Origin: Robiginitalea sp. SC105
Lineage (GTDB): Bacteria > Bacteroidota > Bacteroidia > Flavobacteriales > Flavobacteriaceae
Length of the DNA: 64,000 nt
Direction: 5' to 3'
Assembly (NCBI RefSeq): GCF_014243345.1
Contig: NZ_JACLZF010000002.1
Location: forward strand, 186,001-250,000
The position numbers were made by a program, and so were the translations under genes. This document shows, piece by piece, positions 7,818-16,407 of this stretch. The stretch's first letter is position 1, and each line of letters opens with the position of its first letter. The notes under the pieces are model-generated. The model was not told the origin of the DNA, ran no database searches, and worked only from the letters and a program-made list of their open reading frames with translations.

Positions 7818-9308
7818 TCAATAGCCTGGGTTTTGTTGGTCCCGAAGACGCGGATTGGCATTGAACTCAATTAATGGCAGTGGAAGGCTAAAGCGGTAAT
7901 CATCCGCCGGCAGAAAACAGGCGCCATTGAAGGCACAGTCTATCGGATCCCTTTGTACACCGCGATTTGCCCGGGTGCCCAGTCGCTTGAGGTCCAGGTA
8001 GCGGTGGCCTTCGAAGGCCAGTTCTATACGCCGCTCTTCCAGAATGGCGGCGTAGGCCGTGGCTGTGTCGGAAAAGTCGGGTGTTGGCGTGCTGGTCCCG
8101 AACCGCGCATCACGAAGAATCTTTAATAGGTTGGCTGCCTGGCTCAGATTACCTTGTGCAACGGCGGCCTCAGCACGGATCAGGTACATTTCTGATACGC
8201 GAAACACCTTCAAGTCGTTCATTAACGGCCGTCCTTCGGAACCCGGATATTTTTGAATGACCAGGACATCCGTTTCGGGGTTCTGATTGGACGCGTAATC
8301 CGGGTCAATCAGACTGCTCGGTGCCACGTTTACATCGTAACGGATATCCGCAGGGTCCAGGAGGTTAAACAGCGAGCGGCCCATTTCAAAGTACGGGTTC
8401 CCGTCAATCGTGGCGTCCGCGTCGGCAAAGATCGACCCGGCCCAACCGCCACCCATTGGGTCGCCGGAGTTACTCTGCCAGTCGTAAAAATCGCCTAGAG
8501 TACGTTCTAATTTAAAAAGCACTTCCCCATCGGACTCATCCCGGAACATTGCTCGGTATTCTGCCCGATTGGCGAGGCGGTACTTGTCTGTAAGTTCCTG
8601 ACTAAAGGCTGCGGCTATCGTATAATCCTGGCGGTACGCGGCAATCCTTGCCCTAAGCGCGGTAATGAAATCCTTATTGATACGCGTTACATCCGATGCA
8701 GTATTGGCTAACAGGCTCTCCGCCATAGTCAAATCCGATTCGATCAGGGCAAAGGTCTCCCCGTTGGTATTACGCAAGAGCTGTTGGTCAATGGTGGGAA
8801 CGAAGTCCAGGTTTATGATGCTGAGAGCATTGTCATCGGAAAAGTCTGTGCTGAAATAGGAAAGCAGGATAAAATGACCCCAGGCCCGAAGCGCAAAGGT
8901 CTCGCCCAACACCTGATTATAACGTCCCAACTCCTTCTCTCCGGGCTCGACAAGCGCGGCAGCTTCGATAACCCGATTTGCCGCATTCAGCTGTCTATAC
9001 CCGTTTACCCAAAAAACCTCAGGGGCCACGCTGCCGGCGTTCAGGATAAAGGAATAATCCGCCAGTCCCCGGCCGCCATTGCCTATTCCAATGGCCAGTT
9101 CATCGGTAAATACGGATTGAAAGGCAATATCCGGAGCGATGTCAAATTCGGCATATACGCCGAAAAGCCCTTCCTCCAGATCACTGACTGTTTGGAATGC
9201 GGCATTGGCGTCCAACCGTCCGGGCTGCTCGATTTCGATTGCATCATTACACGAGAAGACCCCTGCCAGAAGACTAAACAATAGGAAGGTATTTCTTGAT
9301 ATTTTCAT
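7818..9308 (-). CDS. SusD/RagB-family nutrient-binding lipoprotein
   Basis: A 496-residue lipoprotein in the usual SusD size range. The signal ends in GVFSC (Cys20). SusD landmarks include the N-terminal ..QPGRLDANAAFQT.., the helical motif YRQLNAANRVIE, and the C-terminal FKVFRVSEMYLIRAEAAV and ERRIELAFEGHRYLDLKR segments. The family sits on the cell surface as a lid on its TonB-dependent SusC partner and captures oligosaccharides or peptides. I chose the ATG at 9308 because it gives a clean lipoprotein signal; an ATG at 9320, one base after the SusC stop, would add only four residues. It is tightly coupled to susC upstream and to the third-gene lipoprotein downstream. Confidence 0.93.
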   Translation of the reverse strand: MKISRNTFLLFSLLAGVFSCNDAIEIEQPGRLDANAAFQTVSDLEEGLFGVYAEFDIAPDIAFQSVFTDELAIGIGNGGRGLADYSFILNAGSVAPEVFWVNGYRQLNAANRVIEAAALVEPGEKELGRYNQVLGETFALRAWGHFILLSYFSTDFSDDNALSIINLDFVPTIDQQLLRNTNGETFALIESDLTMAESLLANTASDVTRINKDFITALRARIAAYRQDYTIAAAFSQELTDKYRLANRAEYRAMFRDESDGEVLFKLERTLGDFYDWQSNSGDPMGGGWAGSIFADADATIDGNPYFEMGRSLFNLLDPADIRYDVNVAPSSLIDPDYASNQNPETDVLVIQKYPGSEGRPLMNDLKVFRVSEMYLIRAEAAVAQGNLSQAANLLKILRDARFGTSTPTPDFSDTATAYAAILEERRIELAFEGHRYLDLKRLGTRANRGVQRDPIDCAFNGACFLPADDYRFSLPLPLIEFNANPRLRDQQNPGY

Positions 9309-9321
9309 TGCGAAACCCATT

Positions 9322-12300
9322 TTATAACCCGATTTCAAATCCGACCGAGAGAATTTTTGGAGTTGGATAGTTGCCAACATCATTGTTCTGGGCCTCCGGA
9401 TCAAATCCGCGCCATTTGGACCAGGTTAACAAGTTCTCTGCATTCCCAAAGATCCGCAACCGCGTGAGACCTGTATTTTGCAGGTAGAGCTTCGGGAAAT
9501 CATATCCTATGGACAAAAACCTGAGCCTTAGATAATCGGCTTCTCGTAGATAGCGATCCGATGTATACGCATCCCGGTTGACGGCGTCTAACGAGGGAAT
9601 ATCGGTAATGGGGTTTTCCGGGGTCCAAGCCCTGAGCAGGTCACGGGAGGTCCGTTGCTGCCCAATGAAATTGGGGTCCTGGACCAGCTCCAGGTTACGG
9701 TCCAGTCGGTCAATACCGGTAACATAGTTGAATTGGGTGGTTAGAAAGAACCCCTTGTAGTCCATATTGAAACCGAAGCTGCCCTGCCAGTCCGGGATCA
9801 GGTTCTTACCGAGCCAGACCCGGTCTGTATCGGCATCCGGGTTCTCCGTGATGTTCCCGTCTGCGGTGTAAAATAAGAGGTTCCCATTTGCCGGGTTTAC
9901 CCCTGCGTAGCGGACCAGAAAGAATTCTCTGATTATCCCGCCGTTACGAGTGCCTCTGAGGCCATCGTTGTTGAGTTGCCGGCCGTCTTCCGTTGGGATG
10001 TTGCTTACCCGGGTTTCATTGAAATTCCCCACAGCATTGAGTGTAAGGTTGAATCCTCCAGTATCAGCACTTTTTATCAGGTCGTAGTTCAGGGAAAAGT
10101 CGAACCCGGTATTGGAAAGGTCACCCACATTGGCTCGGAGGGAGGTAACGCCATTGATGGCAGAGATCGGCTGGTCCTGGTATAAGTCGGTGGTTTTTTT
10201 ATTGTAAAAGTCGATATTGCCACGGAGGCGCCGCTCGAAAAATTCGAAGTCCACCCCCAGGTTAAGCTGTGCCACAGTTTCCCATTCGAGTGTCGTATTG
10301 GCAATCTGAGAAAGAAATATGGCATTCTGTCCGCCGTACCCGCTTCCCGTCGCATAGAAATTCCGGGTCAGGTCCAGGCCATTGAATACCCCTCCCAATA
10401 TTCGCTGGTTACCCGAAGTGCCGTAGGATCCCCGGATTTTTAAGAGATCCACCTCAGGGACCTTGGATAGGACATCATTATGCAAGTTCCATCGGGCGGC
10501 CACCGAATAGAAAGTAGCCCATCTGTTACTTTCAGCAAACCGAAATGAAGCATCCCGCCGAATGGTACCGGTAAAACCATATCTACCGTCATAATCGTAA
10601 TCTGCCTGAGAAAAATAGGAAAAGAGCCCCATGTCAATAATGTTGGCCCGGGCGCGATCCCTGAACAACAGGGCCTGACGGTCCTGGTCAAATCGGACCT
10701 GGAGTAACCCGTCTCCATCCCCCGGGTAAAAAGTCTTCGGGTTCAGGCCATTAGCACGGTATCCGAAGAACCTGTTATGCGCTTTGAAATATTCGATATA
10801 GGCGGTTATATCCAGGGAGTGTTTCCTCCATTTGTTGGTGTAATTCAGGGAGGTTACCTGATTATACCGCAATTCCCGGGCCGTGATTTGGTCCTGAAAC
10901 CCGGATGTAGGGTTTTCCGCCCCGCCGAATACGAGTGCATTGAAGGATTCGGGGGGTTCTGCCACGGTCCGAATTATGTTCCAGTAATCCGCACCGATTA
11001 TTACTGCTGCCGAAAGCTGGGGCAATAGTTTGTAGGAAGCGTTGAAGCTCCCGATGATCCGCAACTCCTCTTCCTGGCGTTTATAGGTTCGCAGCTTATC
11101 TAGAAGAAAGAGGGGCGTGTTGGAAATCACTAACGGATCCAAAAGAGATGCTCCGTCCACATATTCTTCCGGGGTAATGTAGGGTGGCGAGATAAAAGCT
11201 CCTAAAACATAGTTATGATTAATGGCATCTGTGCCAATAAATTCGGGCTCATTCGATTTTGAGTAATTAATCGACATGTTGGAGCCATAGCTGAAGCGGT
11301 CGTTTCCCGTTTTGCCGGTGGTGTTGTTTCGGACGCTGAAACGCTTCAGATCGGTGTTCTTCAAGATCCCTTCCTGGTCAAAGTACCCCAGGGAGGTAAA
11401 TTGAGTGAAGTTCTCCCCTCCGCTTGAAAGGCTCACATTGTGGTTCTGGGTAAGCCCGGTACGGAAGAAAAAGCCGGCCCAGTCAAAAGTAGGGGCCGCT
11501 GCAATTTCCCCGGGGGTCAGTGTGGCTCCCCGGCCCAGACCCCGCATGTTTTCGAGAGTGAGTTGCTCCTGGGAATCCATCAGGTTGTAGTCATTGTCCT
11601 GCAGGTAGTTAAACCCAAGAATCCCTGAGTATTTAACCTGCAGGCGGGTATTGTAACTTCCCTGTCTTGTTTTGATGACGATTACACCATTGGCCCCCCG
11701 GTTTCCATATACCGCTGTGGCTGCAGCATCCTTCAAAACGGAGACCGAAGCAATTTCCTGCGGATTGATGCTTCGGAAATTGTCTTCGTCAACAGGTGTG
11801 CCGTCAATTATAAAAAGAGGTTCTATATTCCCGTTGATTGAATTATAACCCCGGATTGCAACGGTCGAGTTCGCCCCGGGCTGCCCGCTCCAGGTCATTA
11901 TTTCCAGCCCGGCCACCTGGCCGGCGAGTGTTTGGACCACACTGGCATTCGGCCTGTTTTCAATGGTTTCTGCGGAGACTGTTTGGGAAGCAATACTCGA
12001 ATTTTCTCTCGTAGTAGTCCTGTAACCGGTAACAACTACTTCCTCCAGGGCTTCCGAACGCTCTTCCATGGTTACGTTAATCACGGTATTAGCCCCAACG
12101 GTAGCGGTTACTGTTCTCAGGCCTACATAGGAAAATTGAAGTAGCGCTCCTTCGGGAGCGTTAATTGAATATCTTCCTTCAAAATCGGAAAGTGTCCCCA
12201 AAGAGGTGCCTTTAACCACAATGTTCACCCCTGGCAGGGGAAGGCCGTCTACATCAGAAATGGTTCCGCTTATACTCTTCTGCTGACCCTGCGAGGATTG

Positions 12301-12354
12301 AAGGCAAATAAAAATGACAATCGGGGTCAAAATTATTTTGAATGCATTTGGCAT
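9322..12354 (-). CDS. SusC/RagA-family TonB-dependent receptor
   Basis: A 1010-residue outer-membrane receptor. The signal peptide ends near SSQGQ. A carboxypeptidase-regulatory-like domain lies at about 27-110 (ISGTISDVDGLPLPGVNIVV), a plug domain at about 120-230 (IRGYNSINGNIEPLFIIDG, SVLKDAAATAVYGNRGANG), and a 22-strand-type barrel fills the rest. The C-terminal SKWRGFDPEAQ and ILSVGFEIGL strands are typical of SusC. It imports ligand captured by the adjacent SusD, powered by TonB-ExbBD. No glycoside hydrolase, polysaccharide lyase or sulfatase accompanies the operon, so the substrate is open and a peptide substrate is possible. Transcription probably starts in the AT-rich region upstream. 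Confidence 0.95.
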   Translation of the reverse strand: MPNAFKIILTPIVIFICLQSSQGQQKSISGTISDVDGLPLPGVNIVVKGTSLGTLSDFEGRYSINAPEGALLQFSYVGLRTVTATVGANTVINVTMEERSEALEEVVVTGYRTTTRENSSIASQTVSAETIENRPNASVVQTLAGQVAGLEIMTWSGQPGANSTVAIRGYNSINGNIEPLFIIDGTPVDEDNFRSINPQEIASVSVLKDAAATAVYGNRGANGVIVIKTRQGSYNTRLQVKYSGILGFNYLQDNDYNLMDSQEQLTLENMRGLGRGATLTPGEIAAAPTFDWAGFFFRTGLTQNHNVSLSSGGENFTQFTSLGYFDQEGILKNTDLKRFSVRNNTTGKTGNDRFSYGSNMSINYSKSNEPEFIGTDAINHNYVLGAFISPPYITPEEYVDGASLLDPLVISNTPLFLLDKLRTYKRQEEELRIIGSFNASYKLLPQLSAAVIIGADYWNIIRTVAEPPESFNALVFGGAENPTSGFQDQITARELRYNQVTSLNYTNKWRKHSLDITAYIEYFKAHNRFFGYRANGLNPKTFYPGDGDGLLQVRFDQDRQALLFRDRARANIIDMGLFSYFSQADYDYDGRYGFTGTIRRDASFRFAESNRWATFYSVAARWNLHNDVLSKVPEVDLLKIRGSYGTSGNQRILGGVFNGLDLTRNFYATGSGYGGQNAIFLSQIANTTLEWETVAQLNLGVDFEFFERRLRGNIDFYNKKTTDLYQDQPISAINGVTSLRANVGDLSNTGFDFSLNYDLIKSADTGGFNLTLNAVGNFNETRVSNIPTEDGRQLNNDGLRGTRNGGIIREFFLVRYAGVNPANGNLLFYTADGNITENPDADTDRVWLGKNLIPDWQGSFGFNMDYKGFFLTTQFNYVTGIDRLDRNLELVQDPNFIGQQRTSRDLLRAWTPENPITDIPSLDAVNRDAYTSDRYLREADYLRLRFLSIGYDFPKLYLQNTGLTRLRIFGNAENLLTWSKWRGFDPEAQNNDVGNYPTPKILSVGFEIGL

Positions 12355-12733
12355 TTCTAGCGGATTGGAAAGGCTCGACTATTGGAAGGGTAAAGAAAGG
12401 TCGTAACGTATCGGTTCCTTTTTTTTAGTGTATGCTCTAACCTTGGATTATGTGGCGGGGGAGTTCCACTACAAGAGTTGACCGTCTATTAATTTGGTTG
12501 AGTGATTTAAAAAAGGTATAAAATATTCAAGTAATTGGCAAATAATTAATGTATATGACAACTAAAAACATAAAAAAATATTTATAACACGCATTCTTGC
12601 AATTTATTTTAATGATAATTAAATCCTTAATGGATGATGATTCGCTAAATGGTGAGGGGTTTTTTAAGTTCTTATAAGGGGGGTAACCAGGAATCGATCA
12701 CATGCAATCTATTCCAACTGCTCGGCCAACATC
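12355..12733. other. AT-rich intergenic region upstream of susC
   Basis: About 380 bp without a credible gene. The stretch 12480-12665 is strongly AT-rich compared with the rest of the window. It lies between the susC start and the 3' end of a DUF6090 gene transcribed in the same direction, so it must hold the susC promoter and any regulatory sites. I found no exact TAnnTTTG box on the minus strand and no obvious hairpin terminator. Confidence 0.6.
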
Positions 12734-13507
12734 TCAACCGGTTCGCAAAGTTTCAAGTTCCTCCTCAATGGCCGCGATCAACACTTCGAGGTCGGCTTTC
12801 AGGGCCGTATTGGTAGTGATGCCGTAATTCCGGAGTGAAATAATCTCGGAGAGGATATTCTTGTACGTGTCGTTTTGCAGCAGTTCTTCGTAGTCGACGG
12901 GCTTTGCAAATTCATCCTCAAAAACCTGCCAGCCCTCTGGATAGTATTTTCGGAACAACCTGGTGTGCATCGGATAGATGGTAGAGCTCAGCAACTGGGA
13001 ATCCCAGGTCTCGATTTCGGATTTCAACACGTCAAACTGGGAATCGAACATATGGGTGATGGCATTTCGGAGTTCGGTATTGGAGATGAGTTCCAGGCCG
13101 CGGATCTTGAGCTGGTCGTAGGCCGAGGTGGATAGTTGTACCGTGGGCGACCAGTAATAGCAACCGAAGCACTGGTCCAGTTCCGGGTCGTAGGGTCTTT
13201 GGTTATCCAGGTGCTCCAGAATGGCATAATTGCAGGCACGCCAGCGCTTTTCCTGCTCCAGGGCCAGGATGACCTCCTCCCAGGTGTTCTGCAGGCCCGT
13301 CAGGATCTCCGAAAGGCTTTCGATCTCATCCTCTTTTTGTTTCCGCGCCTCGTTCATGCCATTGATCTGCACGGCAATCAGAATGCCGATAACCACCAGC
13401 ACGATCTCGCCGAGGGCATAAAACAGGTAGGAATACCACCGCCTGCTGATATAGGATCGGATTTGAGTGATAAGTTTTAGCCGGTAAGGCCGCAGGAATT
13501 TTGCCAT
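12734..13507 (-). CDS. DUF6090-family membrane protein (copy 1)
   Basis: A 257-residue protein with a short basic N-terminus, one membrane helix at about 28-48 and a long, mainly helical extracytoplasmic part rich in charged residues. The signature GEIVLVVIGILIAVQIN..NE is shared with the genes at 50340-51098 and 52387-53151. I chose the ATG at 13507 because it gives the family's usual start; the frame stays open much further upstream only because it runs antisense to ffh. The C-terminal segment (EELLQNDTYKNILSEIISLRNYG) is the part that matches the remnant at 55820-56083. The family is confined mainly to Bacteroidota and its function is not known to me. It stands alone here. Confidence 0.88.
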   Translation of the reverse strand: MAKFLRPYRLKLITQIRSYISRRWYSYLFYALGEIVLVVIGILIAVQINGMNEARKQKEDEIESLSEILTGLQNTWEEVILALEQEKRWRACNYAILEHLDNQRPYDPELDQCFGCYYWSPTVQLSTSAYDQLKIRGLELISNTELRNAITHMFDSQFDVLKSEIETWDSQLLSSTIYPMHTRLFRKYYPEGWQVFEDEFAKPVDYEELLQNDTYKNILSEIISLRNYGITTNTALKADLEVLIAAIEEELETLRTG

Positions 13508-13661
13508 TTCTCTATTTATATATCCCGATTTAGGGTTCCCAGGGCAGGTGTTCAGGGGGAATATAATGAGATTTGCAGCGACTTTGAAATCGGCCAGGAG
13601 CACCCCCGAATCAATTCGTACAGCTGCAGGTTCCCCTTTATGCATATTCATCGTCATTCCG

Positions 13662-13669
13662 TACCTTTG
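13662..13669 (+). promoter_or_regulatory. Candidate -7 box for ffh
   Basis: TACCTTTG matches TAnnTTTG exactly, 25 nt upstream of the ffh ATG. This would give a 5' leader of roughly 20 nt. No clear TTG -33 element stands at the expected distance. Confidence 0.55.
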
Positions 13670-13694
13670 CAACTCCTGAAAAACACGGCCCAAT

Positions 13695-15026
13695 ATGTTC
13701 GATAGCTTAAGCGAGAAACTGGATAAGGCAATGCACGTGCTCCGCGGGCACGGGCAGATTACGGAGATCAATGTGGCGGAGACCACCAAGGAGATCCGGC
13801 GCGCGCTGCTGGATGCCGACGTCAACTTCAAGATCGCCAAGGAATTCACCAACAAGGTCAAGGAAAAGGCCATTGGCCAGAACGTACTCACCACCCTGCA
13901 ACCCGGGCAGCTGCTGACCAAGATCGTCAAGGACGAACTCACCGAACTGATGGGGGGTGAAGCCGAGGGGGTTGAGCTGCAGGGCAGCCCGGCCGTAATC
14001 CTGATGTCGGGGCTGCAGGGCTCCGGTAAGACCACCTTCTCGGGCAAGCTCGCCAACTACCTCAAGTCCAAAAAAACCAAAAACCCGTTGTTGGTAGCCT
14101 GTGACGTGTATCGTCCGGCAGCCATCGACCAGCTGCATGTGGTCGGGGAGCAGGTGGGGGTTGCGGTGTATTCCGACAAGGAGGAAAAAGACCCGGTAAA
14201 GCTCGCTAAGGCCGGTGTTGCCCACGCCAGACAAAATGGCCACAACGTGGTGATCATCGATACCGCCGGCCGCCTGGCCGTGGACGAGCAGATGATGACC
14301 GAGATTGCCAATATCCGGGACGCAGTCACCCCCGGGGAGACGCTATTCGTGGTGGATGCGATGACGGGGCAGGATGCGGTGAACACAGCCAAGGCCTTCA
14401 ACGACGTGCTCGATTTCGACGGGGTGGTGCTCACCAAGCTCGACGGGGATACCCGGGGCGGGGCCGCCATCTCCATCAGATCGGTGGTGGACAAGCCCAT
14501 CAAATTCATCGGGACGGGAGAGAAAATGGACGCTATCGATGTGTTCTACCCCTCGCGTATGGCCGACCGGATTTTGGGGATGGGGGATGTGGTATCCCTG
14601 GTGGAACGCGCCCAGGAGCAGTTCGACGAGGAGCAGGCCCGGAAGATCCAGAAAAAGATTGCCAAGAACCGCTTCGGGTTCGACGATTTTCTGAGCCAGA
14701 TCCAGCAGATCAAGAAGATGGGGAGCATGAAAGACCTGATCGGCATGCTGCCGGGTGCAGGGAAGGCGCTCAAAGGCATGGACATAGACGACGACGCCTT
14801 TAAGCATATCGAAGCCATCATCCATTCGATGACCCCGGAGGAACGGTCCAACCCCTCTATCCTGGATGCGCGCCGGAAGAAGCGGATCGCAGGGGGCAGC
14901 GGCACCAGCATCCAGGAGGTCAACCAGCTGCTGAAGCAGTTCAACCAGATGAGCAAGATGATGAAGATGATGCAGGGCGGCGGCGGCAAGAAGATGATGC
15001 AGATGATGCAGCAGATGAAACCCTGA
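13695..15026 (+). CDS. ffh: Signal recognition particle protein Ffh (SRP54)
   Basis: A 443-residue GTPase of normal Ffh length. The N domain covers about 1-90. The G domain shows the P-loop GLQGSGKT at 106-113, DTAGRL, and TKLDGDTRGGAA. The methionine-rich M domain starts near 330 and ends in KMMKMMQGGGG and MMQMMQQMKP, the part that binds SRP RNA and signal sequences. Ffh with SRP RNA brings ribosomes making membrane and exported proteins to FtsY at the inner membrane. The 4.5S RNA and ftsY genes are not in the window. It is followed on the same strand, after a 163-bp spacer, by folD, an arrangement I regard as ordinary gene neighbourhood rather than functional coupling. Confidence 0.98.
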   Translation: MFDSLSEKLDKAMHVLRGHGQITEINVAETTKEIRRALLDADVNFKIAKEFTNKVKEKAIGQNVLTTLQPGQLLTKIVKDELTELMGGEAEGVELQGSPAVILMSGLQGSGKTTFSGKLANYLKSKKTKNPLLVACDVYRPAAIDQLHVVGEQVGVAVYSDKEEKDPVKLAKAGVAHARQNGHNVVIIDTAGRLAVDEQMMTEIANIRDAVTPGETLFVVDAMTGQDAVNTAKAFNDVLDFDGVVLTKLDGDTRGGAAISIRSVVDKPIKFIGTGEKMDAIDVFYPSRMADRILGMGDVVSLVERAQEQFDEEQARKIQKKIAKNRFGFDDFLSQIQQIKKMGSMKDLIGMLPGAGKALKGMDIDDDAFKHIEAIIHSMTPEERSNPSILDARRKKRIAGGSGTSIQEVNQLLKQFNQMSKMMKMMQGGGGKKMMQMMQQMKP

Positions 15027-15189
15027 GGGGAATGCGGGGAGCTCCCATACATGCGGTATCCCAAACCTTAGGATCAGGCCTCAAGCCTAAAATTCAAATT
15101 CAAGAGTCACAATCTAAGTCCCATACCCGGTTCCAATAACCGAAATTTCGAAACCCAGTTCCAAAACGCCATTATCAAATTCCAACCAG
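15027..15189. other. G-poor, C/A-rich spacer between ffh and folD
   Basis: From about 15060 to 15188 the plus strand is rich in C, A and T and poor in G, with repeated short words such as AAATTC, TTCCAA and CAAATTC. No gene, exact promoter box or stable terminator is evident. The bias differs sharply from the flanking coding sequence. Confidence 0.5.
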
Positions 15190-16068
15190 ATGAACCTTCT
15201 AGACGGTAAAAAGCTCTCCAACGAAATCAAGGATGAAATTGCAGCCGATGTGGCGCAAATGAAGGAAAGGGGGGAGAAGGTGCCGCACCTGGCGGCAGTA
15301 CTCGTCGGGGAGGATGGCGCCAGCCTGACCTATGTGGGGAGCAAGGTCCGCGCCTGCGAACGCATCGGCTTTGAATCCACCCTGAAAAGACTGCCGGAAT
15401 CCACCACGGAGGAAGAGCTGCTGGCCATCGTCCGGGAACTCAATGAAAACCCGGACATCGACGGCTACATCGTCCAGTTGCCGCTCCCTGCCCATATAGA
15501 CGAACAGAAAATCCTGATGGCCGTGGACCCGGATAAGGACGTGGATGGATTCCACCCGGCCAACTTCGGGAAGATGGCACTGGAACTTGAAACCTTTATC
15601 TCGGCAACCCCCTATGGCATCATGGAAATGCTGAGGCGTTACGGGGTGGAGACATCCGGCAAACACGCCGTGGTGATCGGCCGCAGCCACATCGTCGGGC
15701 GCCCGATCAGCATCCTGCTGAGCCAGAAAGGCCCGGCGGGGAACGCTACGGTCACCCTGGCCCACAGCCGCACCAAAAACCTGGCCGACCTCACCCGGCA
15801 GGCCGATATCATCGTCTCCGCCCTGGGCGTGCCCAACTTTGTGAAAGCCGATATGGTGAAGGAAGGCGTCGTTGTGATCGATGTGGGGATCACGCGGGTC
15901 CCGGACGAAACCCGGGAACGCGGCTATTACCTGTGCGGGGATGTGGAGTTTGAAACCGTCAGCAAAAAGGCTTCCTATATTACCCCGGTACCCGGGGGGG
16001 TGGGCCCCATGACCATCGCCATGTTGCTGAAGAACACCCTGCTTGCCCGACAGCGGCACCGGGCCTGA
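15190..16068 (+). CDS. folD: FolD, methylenetetrahydrofolate dehydrogenase/cyclohydrolase
   Basis: A 292-residue bifunctional enzyme converting 5,10-methylene-THF to 5,10-methenyl-THF with NADP and then to 10-formyl-THF, supplying one-carbon units for purines and initiator tRNA. Active-site landmarks are Y48 and K52 in TYVGSKVRAC, QLPLP, DKDVDGFHP, the nucleotide-binding GRSHIVGRP, and PGGVGPMT near the C-terminus. Length and motif order are standard for the family. The ATG at 15190 directly precedes the conserved LLDGK start. A tiny lipoprotein gene lies convergent just 6 bp after its stop codon. Confidence 0.98.
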   Translation: MNLLDGKKLSNEIKDEIAADVAQMKERGEKVPHLAAVLVGEDGASLTYVGSKVRACERIGFESTLKRLPESTTEEELLAIVRELNENPDIDGYIVQLPLPAHIDEQKILMAVDPDKDVDGFHPANFGKMALELETFISATPYGIMEMLRRYGVETSGKHAVVIGRSHIVGRPISILLSQKGPAGNATVTLAHSRTKNLADLTRQADIIVSALGVPNFVKADMVKEGVVVIDVGITRVPDETRERGYYLCGDVEFETVSKKASYITPVPGGVGPMTIAMLLKNTLLARQRHRA

Positions 16069-16074
16069 ATCAGG

Positions 16075-16236
16075 TTACCTGCCGTCCTGCTTTTCGATGC
16101 CGGGTTCCTGATGGAGCTGCGTCTGCTCTTCGTTCGGGGTGAGCGTATCGAATTCCGGATCCGTTTCGTCATTGGTGCAGCTGCCCAGGGAGAGGGCGAA
16201 GAAGGCTGAAACCATTCCCAGTGCAAATTTCTTCAT
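16075..16236 (-). CDS. Tiny lipoprotein (53 aa)
   Basis: An ATG at 16236 opens a 53-residue frame with a classic lipoprotein signal: MKKFALGMVSAFFALSLGSC, with the lipobox Cys at position 20, then a hydrophilic acidic/Gln-rich tail of 33 residues. The start MKK, the hydrophobic core and the lipobox make coding very likely despite the size. It converges on folD with a 6-bp gap. No known domain; the mature part would be a short lipid-anchored tail in the envelope. Its size means automated annotation could easily skip it. Confidence 0.75.
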   Translation of the reverse strand: MKKFALGMVSAFFALSLGSCTNDETDPEFDTLTPNEEQTQLHQEPGIEKQDGR

Positions 16237-16407
16237 AGCGGTTGAATTTCGTGGGTTTATAAGTTTCTAACGGCGCGCGGGGGGAATTCTTGTGATTTTT
16301 TCGATGAACGGCAGGGCACGGGGGGCGCCATTTGCCGGGAGTGAAAATCACGGCGGACCGGGGGGGACGCCTCACAAAAACTCGTATCTTGATGGAAAAT
16401 TCAATCC

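Noticed and set aside
13508-14056. N-terminal extension of the DUF6090 frame towards 14056
   Set aside because: It would run antisense through the start of ffh. The family start at 13507 matches the other copies.
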